Notes: generated by a model not told the origin, from the sequence alone. A stretch of 64,000 nt of DNA from SLSG01 sp964477035 (GCA_964477035.1 CAYZCW010000001.1:310001-374000), one strand, 5' to 3'. Counted from the first letter of the stretch, positions 42,194 through 51,156 are shown. Made by a program: numbers and translations.

Positions 42194-45013
42194 TTAGTGC
42201 ATCATCCGCATGCCGCCGCCCCTTCCTGCGCCATCGAATACGTTCAGGCCCTGGTTGAGTGAGTAGGTGAAGCTCAGCAGGAAGTAGCGCCCCAGGGAAT
42301 TGGTGACCTGCTGTTCCAGGTAGTTGACATCCACCCTCTGGGTCACGCCCAGGTCCTGGTTCAGCAAATTGTACCCGGAAAGCTTCAGTTCCCCGCTGTT
42401 ATTCTTCAGGAACCGGCGGGAGAAACCGAAGTCGAGCATGGGGATTTTGCGATCGAAGTCGCTTGTCCGGCCTTCGTAGATCTGGTAACGGAATCCCGCA
42501 TTGAACCGGTAATGCTCCAGAAAATTCCAGTTGACATCCGCCCCGTAGGTCTGGTTCAGGTAGGCCTGCTCCAGGGTGCTGAACTGGTAGGCGGTCAGCT
42601 GCTGGTTGGCGGTGGCCAACAAAAAGGCCTCGAATGAGTCGCCCGGACGGATAGTAAGGCGGGCACTGGCTCCCAGGGTGTTGTTGGTGATGCGCTGGGA
42701 TACCTGGTTGAGGATGTCGGTGCTTTCTGTCCGCATCAGGGTGGTGCCCACCATCACCCGGGTTTTCAGCTTTGAAAGCGAGAAGTTCATGTTGAAGTTC
42801 CCCCTCAGATTCAGGTTGTTGTCAGTATTGACGGGGCTGATGGTGCGCACATATTGTTCGTCCACCAGGACCGAATTGGTGATGGGGTTGGTCACGTAGT
42901 CGGCGGTGATGAAGGCAAAGTAGCCGAACAGGCTGACCGGGTTGAAAGAGTTGAAGCGCATGGAGGCCCTGTTGCGGTAGGACGGGCGCAGCTCCGGATT
43001 CCCGACATAGATGTTAAGCGGGTCGCGGTTGTCCACCAGGGGTTGCAGCTGCAGTATCCCCGGTTCCTGCACGCTGGTCTCGTAATCGAAGGTCAGCCGC
43101 CTCACATTGCTGAAGTTGTAGTTGAAACGCAGTACGGGCAAAACATTCAGGTAGTCCCGGTCAATGGCCTGTCCCTGGCTGAACAGCTCTCCTTTCAGGA
43201 CGGTTGCCTGGACATTGCCTCCGACGGTCAGGTTGTAGGCATCCCGGTTCAGCCTGAAGTTCACGCCCCCCCTCTGGTACAGATAGGTGGAGTTATAGAT
43301 GTTGGTCAGCCGGTCGTTGCGCTGTTCCGTGCCATCGACCACATCGAACACCTGCTGATCCACCTCATTGCGGTTGCTGGTGATGCGGTAGCTGGCCTCC
43401 AGGTACCGCCGGTTGCCCAGGGGTTCCGTGTAAGACAGGTTGAACCCCAGGCTTTGGTTCAGGCTTTCCTGGTAGGTGTTCTGCACCAGCAACTCTTCCC
43501 GGTTTCCCTGGGAGAAGAAACGGTTCAGGGCATCCAGGCTGGCGGTCTGCTCGCTGCCGGTGGCCACCAGGTCCAGCCCGGCACTCAGGGTGCGCCCCGG
43601 GGTGCCGAAGCGCTTGCGCCAAAGCAGGCTGCTGTTCAGGCTCAGGTTGTCCCTGTCCGACTCGCTGGACTGCTGACTGGAGCTTTGCAATTGTCCCTCC
43701 GGGGAGATGTTGCGGCTTTCGGTCTGGTAAAGGCCCCCGGTATTGTTCAGCGAGCTGTTCAGGGTGAGAAGCAGGCTGTTGTTTTCGTTGAGGGTATGAT
43801 CGGCCCTGAAAGTAAGGCGGTGGTTGTCGTTTTGGTTGTCCTGCGTGCCCGTTTGCAGATACTGGTAATTCCCCGCCGGCAGGTAGTTCTCCCGGTCGGT
43901 GGTTTGCACCAGGTCATGGTTCAGCTGGTTGTAAAAGTAAGAGGCGTTCACCTCCGTCCTGTCCCACAGCTTGCGGTTCATATTGAGTCCCCCGGCCCAG
44001 GAGGTCATGATCCCGTTGGTGGATGGCCGGCCCTCCGGATTGATGGGAATGCCGCCGGCCTGGCCCAGGGTGATCTGCATGGGGCCCCCGCCACCTCCCA
44101 TGATGCCCTGGGCCGCTCCGCTGAAATTCATGTATTCCCCGATGGAGAAGCCCTGTTGGTTGAGGTTGTTTCCCATGCCCAGCAGGGACAATTGTCCCTT
44201 GTCGTCGAAGCGGTTGATGTTGGTCCGGCCCTGGAAGCGGTTGTCGGGTCCGTAGCCCAGGGTGGTGTTGCCGAACAGGCCATCCCGCCTGTCCTCCTTC
44301 AGTTCTAGGTTCATGGTGCGCTCTCGCTGTCCGTCATCGATGCCTGAAAAGCGTGCCTGTTCCGACTTCTCATCAAAGACGTGCACCTTGGACACGGCGT
44401 CTGCCGGGAGGTTCTGGGTCGCCATTTTCGGATCGCGTCCGAAAAACTCCCGTCCGTCCACCAGCACCCGGCGCACTTCTTCCCCCTGGGCCACCACGGT
44501 GCCATCCGACTGGATCTCGATGCCCGGCATGCGCTTGATCAGATCCTCCACCACCTCGTTGGGCTGTACTTTAAAGGCCAGGGCATCGTATTCGATGGTG
44601 TCCCCCCGGACCCGCATGGGGATGCGCTCTTCCTGGATGATCACCTCCCGGAGGACGGTCCGCTCGTCCTGCATCCTGATGTTGCCCAGGTCGAGCAAGG
44701 CACCTGCCGGAGGGTCCACGTCCCGGTAAAGGGTGGCATAGCCCACATAGGTGATGCGAAGCAGGTAGCGGTTGCGGGGCAGGTCCCGGATCTCGAATTC
44801 TCCCTGGAGGTTGCTCAGGGCGTAATTGACCATGGTGGAATCGCCGGCATTCAGCAGCAGCAGGGTCGCGTTGGGCAGGCCGGCATTTTCCGTGTCGGTA
44901 AGCCGTCCGCTGATCGAAAATGTTTGTCCTGCGGCGGCAAGGCCCGTCATTAAGAGCAGGACCAGGATCATGGAGTTTTTCATGGCATTCTGGAATTGGG
45001 GTTTGTTTTTCAT
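42194..45013 (-). CDS. outer-membrane beta-barrel protein, TonB-receptor-like (carboxypeptidase-regulatory domain plus barrel)
   Basis: 939 residues if started at 45013; an ATG at 44983 (KNSMILVLLL) gives a more typical signal peptide. After the signal comes a carboxypeptidase-regulatory-like domain (SGRLTDTENAGLPNATLLLLNAG). A plug-like region contains VEDLIKRMPGIEIQSDGTVVAQ and VDGREFFGRDPK. The rest is barrel, rich in Asn, Gln and aromatic residues. It belongs to the outer-membrane beta-barrel family 3 (often called TonB-dependent receptor). It ends in a Gly/Met/Arg tail. Located 17 bases after the GLPGLI gene and followed by a strong terminator, so this two-gene operon is controlled from the promoter at 45787-45794. 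The cargo is unknown. Confidence 0.87.
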   Translation of the reverse strand: MKNKPQFQNAMKNSMILVLLLMTGLAAAGQTFSISGRLTDTENAGLPNATLLLLNAGDSTMVNYALSNLQGEFEIRDLPRNRYLLRITYVGYATLYRDVDPPAGALLDLGNIRMQDERTVLREVIIQEERIPMRVRGDTIEYDALAFKVQPNEVVEDLIKRMPGIEIQSDGTVVAQGEEVRRVLVDGREFFGRDPKMATQNLPADAVSKVHVFDEKSEQARFSGIDDGQRERTMNLELKEDRRDGLFGNTTLGYGPDNRFQGRTNINRFDDKGQLSLLGMGNNLNQQGFSIGEYMNFSGAAQGIMGGGGGPMQITLGQAGGIPINPEGRPSTNGIMTSWAGGLNMNRKLWDRTEVNASYFYNQLNHDLVQTTDRENYLPAGNYQYLQTGTQDNQNDNHRLTFRADHTLNENNSLLLTLNSSLNNTGGLYQTESRNISPEGQLQSSSQQSSESDRDNLSLNSSLLWRKRFGTPGRTLSAGLDLVATGSEQTASLDALNRFFSQGNREELLVQNTYQESLNQSLGFNLSYTEPLGNRRYLEASYRITSNRNEVDQQVFDVVDGTEQRNDRLTNIYNSTYLYQRGGVNFRLNRDAYNLTVGGNVQATVLKGELFSQGQAIDRDYLNVLPVLRFNYNFSNVRRLTFDYETSVQEPGILQLQPLVDNRDPLNIYVGNPELRPSYRNRASMRFNSFNPVSLFGYFAFITADYVTNPITNSVLVDEQYVRTISPVNTDNNLNLRGNFNMNFSLSKLKTRVMVGTTLMRTESTDILNQVSQRITNNTLGASARLTIRPGDSFEAFLLATANQQLTAYQFSTLEQAYLNQTYGADVNWNFLEHYRFNAGFRYQIYEGRTSDFDRKIPMLDFGFSRRFLKNNSGELKLSGYNLLNQDLGVTQRVDVNYLEQQVTNSLGRYFLLSFTYSLNQGLNVFDGAGRGGGMRMMH

Positions 45014-45030
45014 GGTTGTCCCGGTTTGGA

Positions 45031-45762
45031 TCAGAACCTGATATTGGTTCTCCCCCCGGTATTCATACGTTGCATTTGTTCCTCGACAAGTTTCCGGTAA
45101 TCCTCCCGCGTGATTTGCTCCCCGCGGGATGGCTTGCGTGTTTCGGTGTTTTTAAGCTCCCGTATTTCGACTTCTCGGGCCACCCAAACCTGCTCTCCGT
45201 TGTTGATGTCCACGGCCAGGACGGTCCCGGGCAGGGTCACAAAGCGGTCCGGTCCCAGGAAAGGCTGGATCTGGGGTGTGAACCAGGCCGTGATCTCCTG
45301 CCCCTGCAGGGTGTCGGTGTACCAGGCCATCATGCAGAGGTAGCCTTCGATCTCCATCTGCTGGTGGCCGATCCGCCAGGGTTTGATGTCGAGCGGCTCA
45401 GTGATCAGGTAGTTCTTTCCCATGAAGTCCTGCAAAAGGGTGACCTCCCTTTTGTCCTTGTCTATATGGGTCTCGGTGCGCGGCTGCCGCATCACCATGC
45501 GCATACCGCCCCGGGTCGCAGCCAGGTCGGCCTCCGGATCTTCCTTCACCCTGTAGAGGCTTTCCTGTTCGTTGAAGAATAGCTGGTAGGTTTCCGTGCG
45601 GTGTTTCGGGATCATGGCCTTGAGCTCCTCCCGCTCCGGGGGGATCCGCCGGTGCATGTCGGTGGTGACTTCATAGCGGATGACTCCCTGGCTGATCTGT
45701 GCGGGAACCGGAAGGGCCATCATGGAGAGGACGCAGGCGGCGAGCAAATTCCTGTTTATCAT
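45031..45762 (-). CDS. GLPGLI-family exported protein
   Basis: 243 residues from the ATG at 45762; an upstream TTG at 45789 lies inside the promoter. Signal peptide LAACVLSMMALPVPA. Family features are QGVIRYEV near the start, a middle GKNYLITEPLDIKPWRI segment and CMMAWYTDTLQGQEITAWFTPQIQPFLGP, with TLPGTVLAV where the name-giving GLPGLIL occurs. GLPGLI proteins are restricted largely to Bacteroidota and are often next to outer-membrane barrel genes, as here. Function unknown; possibly periplasmic assistance of the barrel protein. Transcribed from an activator-type promoter with a GTTAA repeat array. Confidence 0.85.
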   Translation of the reverse strand: MINRNLLAACVLSMMALPVPAQISQGVIRYEVTTDMHRRIPPEREELKAMIPKHRTETYQLFFNEQESLYRVKEDPEADLAATRGGMRMVMRQPRTETHIDKDKREVTLLQDFMGKNYLITEPLDIKPWRIGHQQMEIEGYLCMMAWYTDTLQGQEITAWFTPQIQPFLGPDRFVTLPGTVLAVDINNGEQVWVAREVEIRELKNTETRKPSRGEQITREDYRKLVEEQMQRMNTGGRTNIRF

Positions 45763-45786
45763 CGGTGGGAAGTTTAGGGTTCGCTG

Positions 45787-45794
45787 CAAAGCTA
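45787..45794 (-). promoter_or_regulatory. -7 promoter element for the GLPGLI/outer-membrane operon
   Basis: Minus-strand TAGCTTTG, exact TAnnTTTG, 24 bases before the ATG at 45762. No TTTG is found at -33; the GTTAA array starts 22 bases upstream. Confidence 0.68.
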
Positions 45795-45815
45795 ATACAT
45801 CCCCCCGTGGGTGGC

Positions 45816-45856
45816 GGTTAACGGAAGTGTAATAAAGGTTAAAGGAAGGTTAACGG
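45816..45856. promoter_or_regulatory. three GTTAA direct repeats (21/11 spacing) upstream of the GLPGLI operon
   Basis: GTTAA cores begin at 45817, 45838 and 45849; full units GGTTAACGG, GGTTAAAGG, GGTTAACGG. Spacing equals that at 34671-34711, and the right-hand pair matches it at 17 of 20 bases. On the plus strand the arrays have the same orientation, but here the promoter lies on the left, so relative to transcription the array is inverted. Confidence 0.65.
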
Positions 45857-45864
45857 CACGTCCT

Positions 45865-46854
45865 TTACAGAAGCTGGTTCCCGTAATGGAAGTTGGCGGG
45901 CAGCCCGCCGGTATGCCAGAACAGCACGTTTGAACCGGGTTCTATGCGCCCGCTCCGGAGCATGTCGGTCATGGCGTGAAACGCCCTGCCCGTATACACG
46001 GGATCGAGGAATATCCCTTCCAGGGCCGCCAGCTCCCGGATGGCCTCCTTTTCCGCGCGGGTGAGCACCCCGTATCCTGCCTCATCGTATCCCCGCACCA
46101 GGGCAAGGTCCTCCGGGTCGAACGCCTTGCCGATGCCAAGCCGCCCGCGCCCTTCCTCGGCGATGGCCATCACGGTCTCTTCCAGGGCCTGGGAGCCGAG
46201 GCCGGTCTTTTCGATGCTGACGGGCAGCAGGGACGGTTCCAGTCCATACAGGGCCTTGCCCAGCAGCAGCCCTGCCTGGGTGCCGCCTGAACAGGAGGCA
46301 AAGACAATATAATCCATCTGCAGCTGCATGGATTCCAGCTGCTCCTTCAACTCCCTTGCCGCCTCCGCGAATCCGAGGGCCCCGGTCAGGGTGGAGCCCC
46401 CCACCGGGGTATGGTAAGGTTTGCGGCCCGAAGCACGGAGCTCCTGAAGGAGGGCGGTGCTATGCTCCGCGCGGATCTCTTCTCCGCAAAAATGGATGGT
46501 TGCCCCCAGCAATTTGGAAAGCAAGAGGTTTCCGGTATATTCCTTGGGTTCCGCTCCACGCACCAGAAGGTGGCATGCCATGCCGGCCACGTTGGCCGCT
46601 GCGGCTGTTTGCCGGCAATGGTTCGACTGCTGGGCGCCGGCCGTGACGATGGTGTCGCAACCTTGCGCCAGGGCTTCGCCGACCAAAAACTCCAGCTTGC
46701 GGGTCTTGTTGCCCCCGGAAGCCAGGCCGGTCTGGTCGTCGCGCTTGATAAACAGCTGGTAATCCGGATACCTGCCCGAGAGGCGGTGCAGCCGGTGCAG
46801 CGGGGTGGGAAAAAACCCGAGGGGAAAGCGGGGCGGGGTGTTGTGGTCGGTCAT
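45865..46854 (-). CDS. PLP-dependent D-cysteine desulfhydrase / ACC deaminase family protein
   Basis: 329 residues of PLP fold type II. The PLP lysine is Lys50 in SGGNKTRKLEF. QQSNHCRQTAAAA is the substrate-carboxylate and serine base region, and SCSGGTQAGLLLG binds the PLP phosphate. Bacterial members with this sequence mostly act as D-cysteine desulfhydrase or on other D-amino acids; true ACC deaminases have additional conserved tyrosines that I cannot verify here. It is the last gene of the glycan operon, only 12 bases after the glycerophosphotransferase-like gene, an unusual partner. Its 3' end is 9 bases from the GTTAA array of the next promoter. Confidence 0.87.
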   Translation of the reverse strand: MTDHNTPPRFPLGFFPTPLHRLHRLSGRYPDYQLFIKRDDQTGLASGGNKTRKLEFLVGEALAQGCDTIVTAGAQQSNHCRQTAAAANVAGMACHLLVRGAEPKEYTGNLLLSKLLGATIHFCGEEIRAEHSTALLQELRASGRKPYHTPVGGSTLTGALGFAEAARELKEQLESMQLQMDYIVFASCSGGTQAGLLLGKALYGLEPSLLPVSIEKTGLGSQALEETVMAIAEEGRGRLGIGKAFDPEDLALVRGYDEAGYGVLTRAEKEAIRELAALEGIFLDPVYTGRAFHAMTDMLRSGRIEPGSNVLFWHTGGLPANFHYGNQLL

Positions 46855-46866
46855 GTCAGGTACACA

Positions 46867-47949
46867 TTATGATGGAGCGGCCTTGTCACGCTGTGTGCCG
46901 GAGCATCCGGCCCGTTCCAGGCATTGGCTGATCGCCTCCGCAGCCAGGTGTCCGTGCGAACGGGACAGGTCGCCGAAGATCACCTTCGTCCAACGCCGGC
47001 GCGCCTCCTGTTTCAACCGTGGCTCCCGCACGTATTGCGCCAGGGCATCATCCAGCCCGTCCAGGCTGCCGATCTGAACCGAGATGTCTGCGATCATGGA
47101 GCGGATAGCCGGGGTCAGGCGGTCCCCGCTATCCACCATCAGGGTGATGATGGGCCTGTCCAGCACACAGAATTCGGCCATGATCGAACTGGTGTCACTC
47201 ACCAGATAGTCTGTCACCGTCATCCAGGCGTACAGGTCTTGCTGCCCGGCAATGACCAGGCCCGGGATGGCACGAATTTTTTCCTTCACCTCCCGGGACA
47301 TCATGGGATGAATGCTGGCCAGCAGGTTGAATTTCTCCTGCAGGAGGCCCGTGCGGCCGATCCATTTGTGCACCGCGCTCTGGTGGGAGCGGTCCCAGGT
47401 GCCCGTCAGCATCAGGGTCTTTTTCCGTGGATCGAAGCCTGCCCGTTCAAACAATTCCCTGCCCCTGTCCTCCAGGCCCGGTTCACGAAAACTGTCGATC
47501 CGTGGATAGCCTCCCACCACCCCGCTCAGGATACCCCGGCTGCGGGCCACTTCCAGCGCTGCAGGCGAGCTGAACAGGTAACGGTCGAAGGCATTGTAGC
47601 GCTCCGCCCGTATCAACTCCTTAAAGAAATAGGGTCCGTGCATCAGGCCGATTTTTTTTACCCGTCGGATGGGAAAGCGGTGCAGGGCGTGGCGTGCCAT
47701 GACCACCACCTTTGGAAAGACAGGCCACCGCAGGGGCTTCAGCCCGAGGTTCCTGAGTTCTGCGGCCACATGGCCGTTCCTGGCCACGATCCGGGAGGGC
47801 CGGCCCAGGTGGGGCAGGATGTTCTGCATCACCTGGTAGTCAAGGAGGGAATCCACATAAAACACCAGGTCCGGCTGACGCCGCAGAAGCCTGCAGGCCT
47901 GCCAGGCGATCCAGTAAGGGGCTTTCAGAATAATGCCGGAGAGGATCAT
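46867..47949 (-). CDS. CDP-glycerol glycerophosphotransferase-like / GT-B glycan polymer enzyme
   Basis: 360 residues. An N-terminal domain without signal peptide (LLDYQVMQNILPHLG), then KKTLMLTGTWDRSHQSAVHKW and LLASIHPMM at the domain junction. The donor-site region DYLVSDTSSIMAEFCVLDRPIITLM is the hallmark of the CDP-glycerol glycerophosphotransferase family (TagB/TagF) and of some related GT-B enzymes. In Gram-negatives these act on capsule, O-antigen or modified lipid glycans. It is third in an operon with glycosyltransferases of families 2 and 9. Donor and acceptor cannot be told from sequence. Confidence 0.78.
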   Translation of the reverse strand: MILSGIILKAPYWIAWQACRLLRRQPDLVFYVDSLLDYQVMQNILPHLGRPSRIVARNGHVAAELRNLGLKPLRWPVFPKVVVMARHALHRFPIRRVKKIGLMHGPYFFKELIRAERYNAFDRYLFSSPAALEVARSRGILSGVVGGYPRIDSFREPGLEDRGRELFERAGFDPRKKTLMLTGTWDRSHQSAVHKWIGRTGLLQEKFNLLASIHPMMSREVKEKIRAIPGLVIAGQQDLYAWMTVTDYLVSDTSSIMAEFCVLDRPIITLMVDSGDRLTPAIRSMIADISVQIGSLDGLDDALAQYVREPRLKQEARRRWTKVIFGDLSRSHGHLAAEAISQCLERAGCSGTQRDKAAPS

Positions 47950-47963
47950 GATGTAAAGTCCGG

Positions 47964-49013
47964 TTAATCGGCGGGTACCAGTCCATGCGGGTCTGCACCC
48001 GGGCGCTTCCCTTCGATAAAGGTAACAATTTCCCGCAGTACCCTCCCCGGGGTGATGTCCCTCATGCAGCGGAAATGCTTCTCAGGGCATTTCCTGCCAT
48101 CCTGTCTGGAGCAGGGCCGGCAGGGGAGTTCCGTTTCGATGAGCAGGTCCCCATCCCGGAAGGGGTAGGAGCCGGAATCCCTCACGGTGGGGCCGAATAT
48201 GGCGAATACGTTGGTCCTCATAGCATTGCCTACATGCAAGGGGGGGCTGTCGTGGCACAACAACAGGTCAAGTTCATCGATCAGGGCGGCCGATTGCAAT
48301 AGGCTCAGCTTGCCGGTGGTGTTGATGAGTCCGGCCCCGGTGCTTTGCTTCAGGATGTCGTCGCTGAGGGCGGCATCGCAAGGGTCGCTGCCGATGAGAT
48401 ACACATCCACCCTGTCGGGCAGGGCGCTGAGGAGCTTGATGAAATAGTCTGCCGGCCACCTCCTGGTCAGCTTGTCCGAGCCGGGGGCCACCCCCAGCCG
48501 GAACCGGCCGTTGCTCAGCAGGTACTGCTGTGCATGTGCCCTGTCCCCATCCGACGGGTACAGCTTTGTTTGCAAATAGAACGGGCCTTTGCCGAGGGAT
48601 TCCAGGAGCATGCCGGCCTTTTCCCGTATATGGATGCCGGGAGGAAAGGCCACGCGGTGGGTCAGCAGCCGCTGCCGGGAAGATCCGACGCGGGTCCTGA
48701 TGCCCCCCAGGTACATCATTAAAGAGGAGGACATGTGGATCTGCATGGACAGGGCCAGGTCGTAGGGAGTCCTTCGTATCCTGCGGACCAGTCCGAAGAG
48801 ATTGCTTATCTTCTTGCCGCGTTTTCTGAGTCCCAGAACCTTGCGTATGTGCGGGTTGTTGGCCAGAATCCCGGCATGCCGGTGATTGACCACCACGTCG
48901 ATGCCCGCCTCCGGGTACAATTGCCTCAAGCCCTCAAAAAGGGGGGTCGACATGATGATGTCGCCGGCATGGGCTGTCTGTATGACCAGGATGTTTTGGA
49001 TCTGTGCTTTCAT
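47964..49013 (-). CDS. glycosyltransferase family 9 (heptosyltransferase-like)
   Basis: 349 residues from the ATG at 49013; an ATG at 49028 and a TTG at 49043 are alternatives. NILVIQTAHAGDIIMSTPLFEGL is the GT9 start, with the catalytic Asp in GD. GVAPGSDKLTRRWPADYF and LLCHDSPPLHVGNAM are the donor-site blocks; VFAIFGPTVRDSGSYPF completes the site. The cysteine-rich region PCRPCSRQDGRKCPEKHFRCM is typical of heptosyltransferase II-like enzymes. It transfers ADP-heptose or a related sugar to lipid A core or another glycan at the inner membrane. Second gene in the glycan operon. Confidence 0.87.
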   Translation of the reverse strand: MKAQIQNILVIQTAHAGDIIMSTPLFEGLRQLYPEAGIDVVVNHRHAGILANNPHIRKVLGLRKRGKKISNLFGLVRRIRRTPYDLALSMQIHMSSSLMMYLGGIRTRVGSSRQRLLTHRVAFPPGIHIREKAGMLLESLGKGPFYLQTKLYPSDGDRAHAQQYLLSNGRFRLGVAPGSDKLTRRWPADYFIKLLSALPDRVDVYLIGSDPCDAALSDDILKQSTGAGLINTTGKLSLLQSAALIDELDLLLCHDSPPLHVGNAMRTNVFAIFGPTVRDSGSYPFRDGDLLIETELPCRPCSRQDGRKCPEKHFRCMRDITPGRVLREIVTFIEGKRPGADPHGLVPAD

Positions 49014-49039
49014 GAGACTGCGCCGCATGGATTCCTTGA

Positions 49040-50026
49040 TCAATGCCCTGTATCTGGTCTATGCTTGGCCTGGCGGTTCCTGATCAGGATGTAGTTGTTG
49101 AATTCACCCAGCCGCGGCATGCGAAGGATGCGTTGCTTCAGAAAATTAAAAACCCGGTATTTCCACTTTTCGTGCCGGGCCAGATTCCGGCCCCTGATTT
49201 TGACCTTGCCCTTGTAGGTGAGCTGGTCCCCCCAGGAAAAATTCCCGATCCATTCCTGCATCACGGCCGGGTGGGTGCCGGTGTATTTCTGCAGCCTTTC
49301 GAGCGAACCGTATTCGAAGGGCCTGTTCCCATCGGCAAACAACCGGTTGGCCTTTTCTTTTCCCCTGTGGTTGGTCATCATGGCTTTTGACTTGCGGGTC
49401 ATCAGGGAGGGTGGCCGGACCCAGCCGTAATGGAAGACCTCCGCGCCGATCTCCAGCACTTTCAGCTTGTAGGTGTTTTCCTGCCGGCGGTAGCTGAGGC
49501 CGTCGAAGTCCGGAATGCGCCGGAACGACTGGGCCGACTCCCAGGAATGAATGTCCGGGTCGTTGCGGATGATGCGGACCTCATAGGGATACCAGCCGTG
49601 AAAGCGGTGGTAGTGCCAGTAATCGCCCCAGAAATGTTTGTACCCCAGGATAAAACCTTCCACTTCCCGGTCCTCCAGGTATTTCTCACAGGCCATGCGG
49701 ATCGTGTTCAGGTATTTTTCGTGGATGACTTCATCGGCTTGCAGGTAGATGAGCCAGTCGCCTGTGCAATGCGATTTGGCGATGTCCGTCTGGTGGGCAT
49801 GTTCCATGCCGCGGGGGTACTTCTCCAGGTCCCATACCGTGTCAATGATCCTGACCTTGTCGCTCCGGATCCCGGCCACCAATTCCCGGGTGCGGTCCCC
49901 GGGATCCCCCTTGCCGATGGCCACCACGAATTCGTCCACCAGCGGGAGGACTGACTCTATGGCCTGTTTCACCGGATAGTGCAGGCTGTCCGCGTTCCTG
50001 GCCATCGAAAACCCGCTAATTTTCAT
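49040..50026 (-). CDS. glycosyltransferase family 2
   Basis: 328 residues from the ATG at 50026. The GT2 start is KISGFSMARNADSLHYPVKQAIESVLPLVDEFVVAIG; the metal-binding acidic set appears in DWLIYLQADEVIHEKYL. Many aromatic residues follow (KHFWGDYWHYHRFHGWYP). The C-terminal half is basic and lacks membrane helices. This is a soluble transferase adding a sugar to a glycan chain or protein; donor unknown. First gene of the glycan operon, with an exact -7 element upstream at 50069-50076. An upstream extension to 50071 would begin inside the promoter. Confidence 0.85.
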   Translation of the reverse strand: MKISGFSMARNADSLHYPVKQAIESVLPLVDEFVVAIGKGDPGDRTRELVAGIRSDKVRIIDTVWDLEKYPRGMEHAHQTDIAKSHCTGDWLIYLQADEVIHEKYLNTIRMACEKYLEDREVEGFILGYKHFWGDYWHYHRFHGWYPYEVRIIRNDPDIHSWESAQSFRRIPDFDGLSYRRQENTYKLKVLEIGAEVFHYGWVRPPSLMTRKSKAMMTNHRGKEKANRLFADGNRPFEYGSLERLQKYTGTHPAVMQEWIGNFSWGDQLTYKGKVKIRGRNLARHEKWKYRVFNFLKQRILRMPRLGEFNNYILIRNRQAKHRPDTGH

Positions 50027-50068
50027 AGTCTGAACCTGGATAAATAAATGACAACTCCGTCCCGTCTG

Positions 50069-50076
50069 CAAATGTA
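50069..50076 (-). promoter_or_regulatory. -7 promoter element for the glycan operon
   Basis: Minus-strand TACATTTG, exact TAnnTTTG, 42 bases before the glycosyltransferase ATG at 50026. No -33 TTTG was found. Confidence 0.55.
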
Positions 50077-50138
50077 CTGCATCGGGCGGACATACATACC
50101 GGCCCTTCCCTGTTCCGGGGGACAGGGCTCCCGGGGGC

Positions 50139-50318
50139 TCAGCCTCCGAGGACCTTCAGGGCCTGGTATACCAGGAAAGCCGGCCAGACCATGGCTTTGA
50201 GCAGGCCCAGAACGCCCATCCAAAAGCCGGAGGCCGTGGAAATATAAAAAATGGCCGCGCCAATAAAGCCCAGTCCATAGACGGCACTTGCCGATCCGCT
50301 TCCGTGTTCGGTTTTCAT
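50139..50318 (-). CDS. small two-helix membrane protein
   Basis: 59 residues from the ATG at 50318, or 68 from 50345, which would overlap the dehydrogenase stop. Pattern: short charged N-terminus, YGLGFIGAAIFYISTASGFW as first helix, VLGLLKAMVWPAFLVYQALKVL as second. Very similar small proteins occur widely in Bacteroidota (from memory) but have no known function. It follows the short-chain dehydrogenase gene on the same strand. Confidence 0.7.
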   Translation of the reverse strand: MKTEHGSGSASAVYGLGFIGAAIFYISTASGFWMGVLGLLKAMVWPAFLVYQALKVLGG

Positions 50319-50334
50319 CGGGTGTTTTTTTGGT

Positions 50335-51081
50335 TCAGGGTTCATAGATCATTTTGCGGGTCATGCCCCCGTCGACCACCAGATTGGTTCCGGTGATGAA
50401 GTCATTTCCTTCCTCCGCCAGGAAAAGGCAGGTCCGGGCGATGTCTTCCGGGGTCCCCACCCGGCGGGCCGGATGCTGCTGGTGGTCGATGGGCCGGAGC
50501 CGGGCATAATCCCGGGTCTCGATCCATCCCGGGCTGATGCAATTCACCCGGATGCGGTCGGGAGCCAGGGATGCGGCCAGGGCATGGGTGATGGCCAGAA
50601 TGCCTCCTTTGGAGGCGGCGTAGGCCTCGGAGTTGGGCTCCGACATCAGGGCGCGGGTGGAGGCTATGTTGATGATGCAGCCGCCGCCGCTTTGCCTCAT
50701 GTACCGCGCCGCCTCCCGGGAACAGAGGAATACGCTTCTCAGGTTGGTGTTCAGGATGCTGTCCCAGGCTTCCACGCTGAGCTCATAGGGGGATGCCCAC
50801 CAGGAGACCCCTGCATTGTTGACAAGCACATCGATCCGCCCGAAGGTGTCGACCACCTGCTTCATCAGGCTGGTGATCTGCACGGGCTGGCTGACATCGG
50901 TGGGGAGGCTTCTGGCCTGGCCCCCTCTCCGGGTGATTTCGCTGCAGGTCTGCGACCCGGCCCCTGCATCCTTGTCGGCCACCACGATCCTTGCCCCGGC
51001 CGCAGCAAAGGCTTCTGCGATCCCTTTGCCGATACCCCGGGCACCACCGGTAACCACAATAACCTTTTGGGAGAATGCCAT
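50335..51081 (-). CDS. short-chain dehydrogenase/reductase (SDR)
   Basis: 248 residues. Classical SDR: nucleotide motif TGGARGIG (11-18), NNAGVSWW near 88-95, catalytic Tyr154 and Lys158 in YAASK with a serine at about 141, and the C-terminal NLVVDGGMTRKM. Asp36 in VVADKD suggests NAD(H) specificity. The substrate could be a sugar alcohol, steroid-like or acyl compound; no context narrows it. Followed by the small membrane protein. A weak -7 candidate (minus-strand TAACTTAG) lies at 51101-51108. Confidence 0.9.
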   Translation of the reverse strand: MAFSQKVIVVTGGARGIGKGIAEAFAAAGARIVVADKDAGAGSQTCSEITRRGGQARSLPTDVSQPVQITSLMKQVVDTFGRIDVLVNNAGVSWWASPYELSVEAWDSILNTNLRSVFLCSREAARYMRQSGGGCIINIASTRALMSEPNSEAYAASKGGILAITHALAASLAPDRIRVNCISPGWIETRDYARLRPIDHQQHPARRVGTPEDIARTCLFLAEEGNDFITGTNLVVDGGMTRKMIYEP

Positions 51082-51156
51082 GACGAAGGGTTTTGGTTCC
51101 CTAAGTTATGGATTTTTTGAATGCAGGGAGTCCGGGAGGCTGGTTTTCCACCCCGT

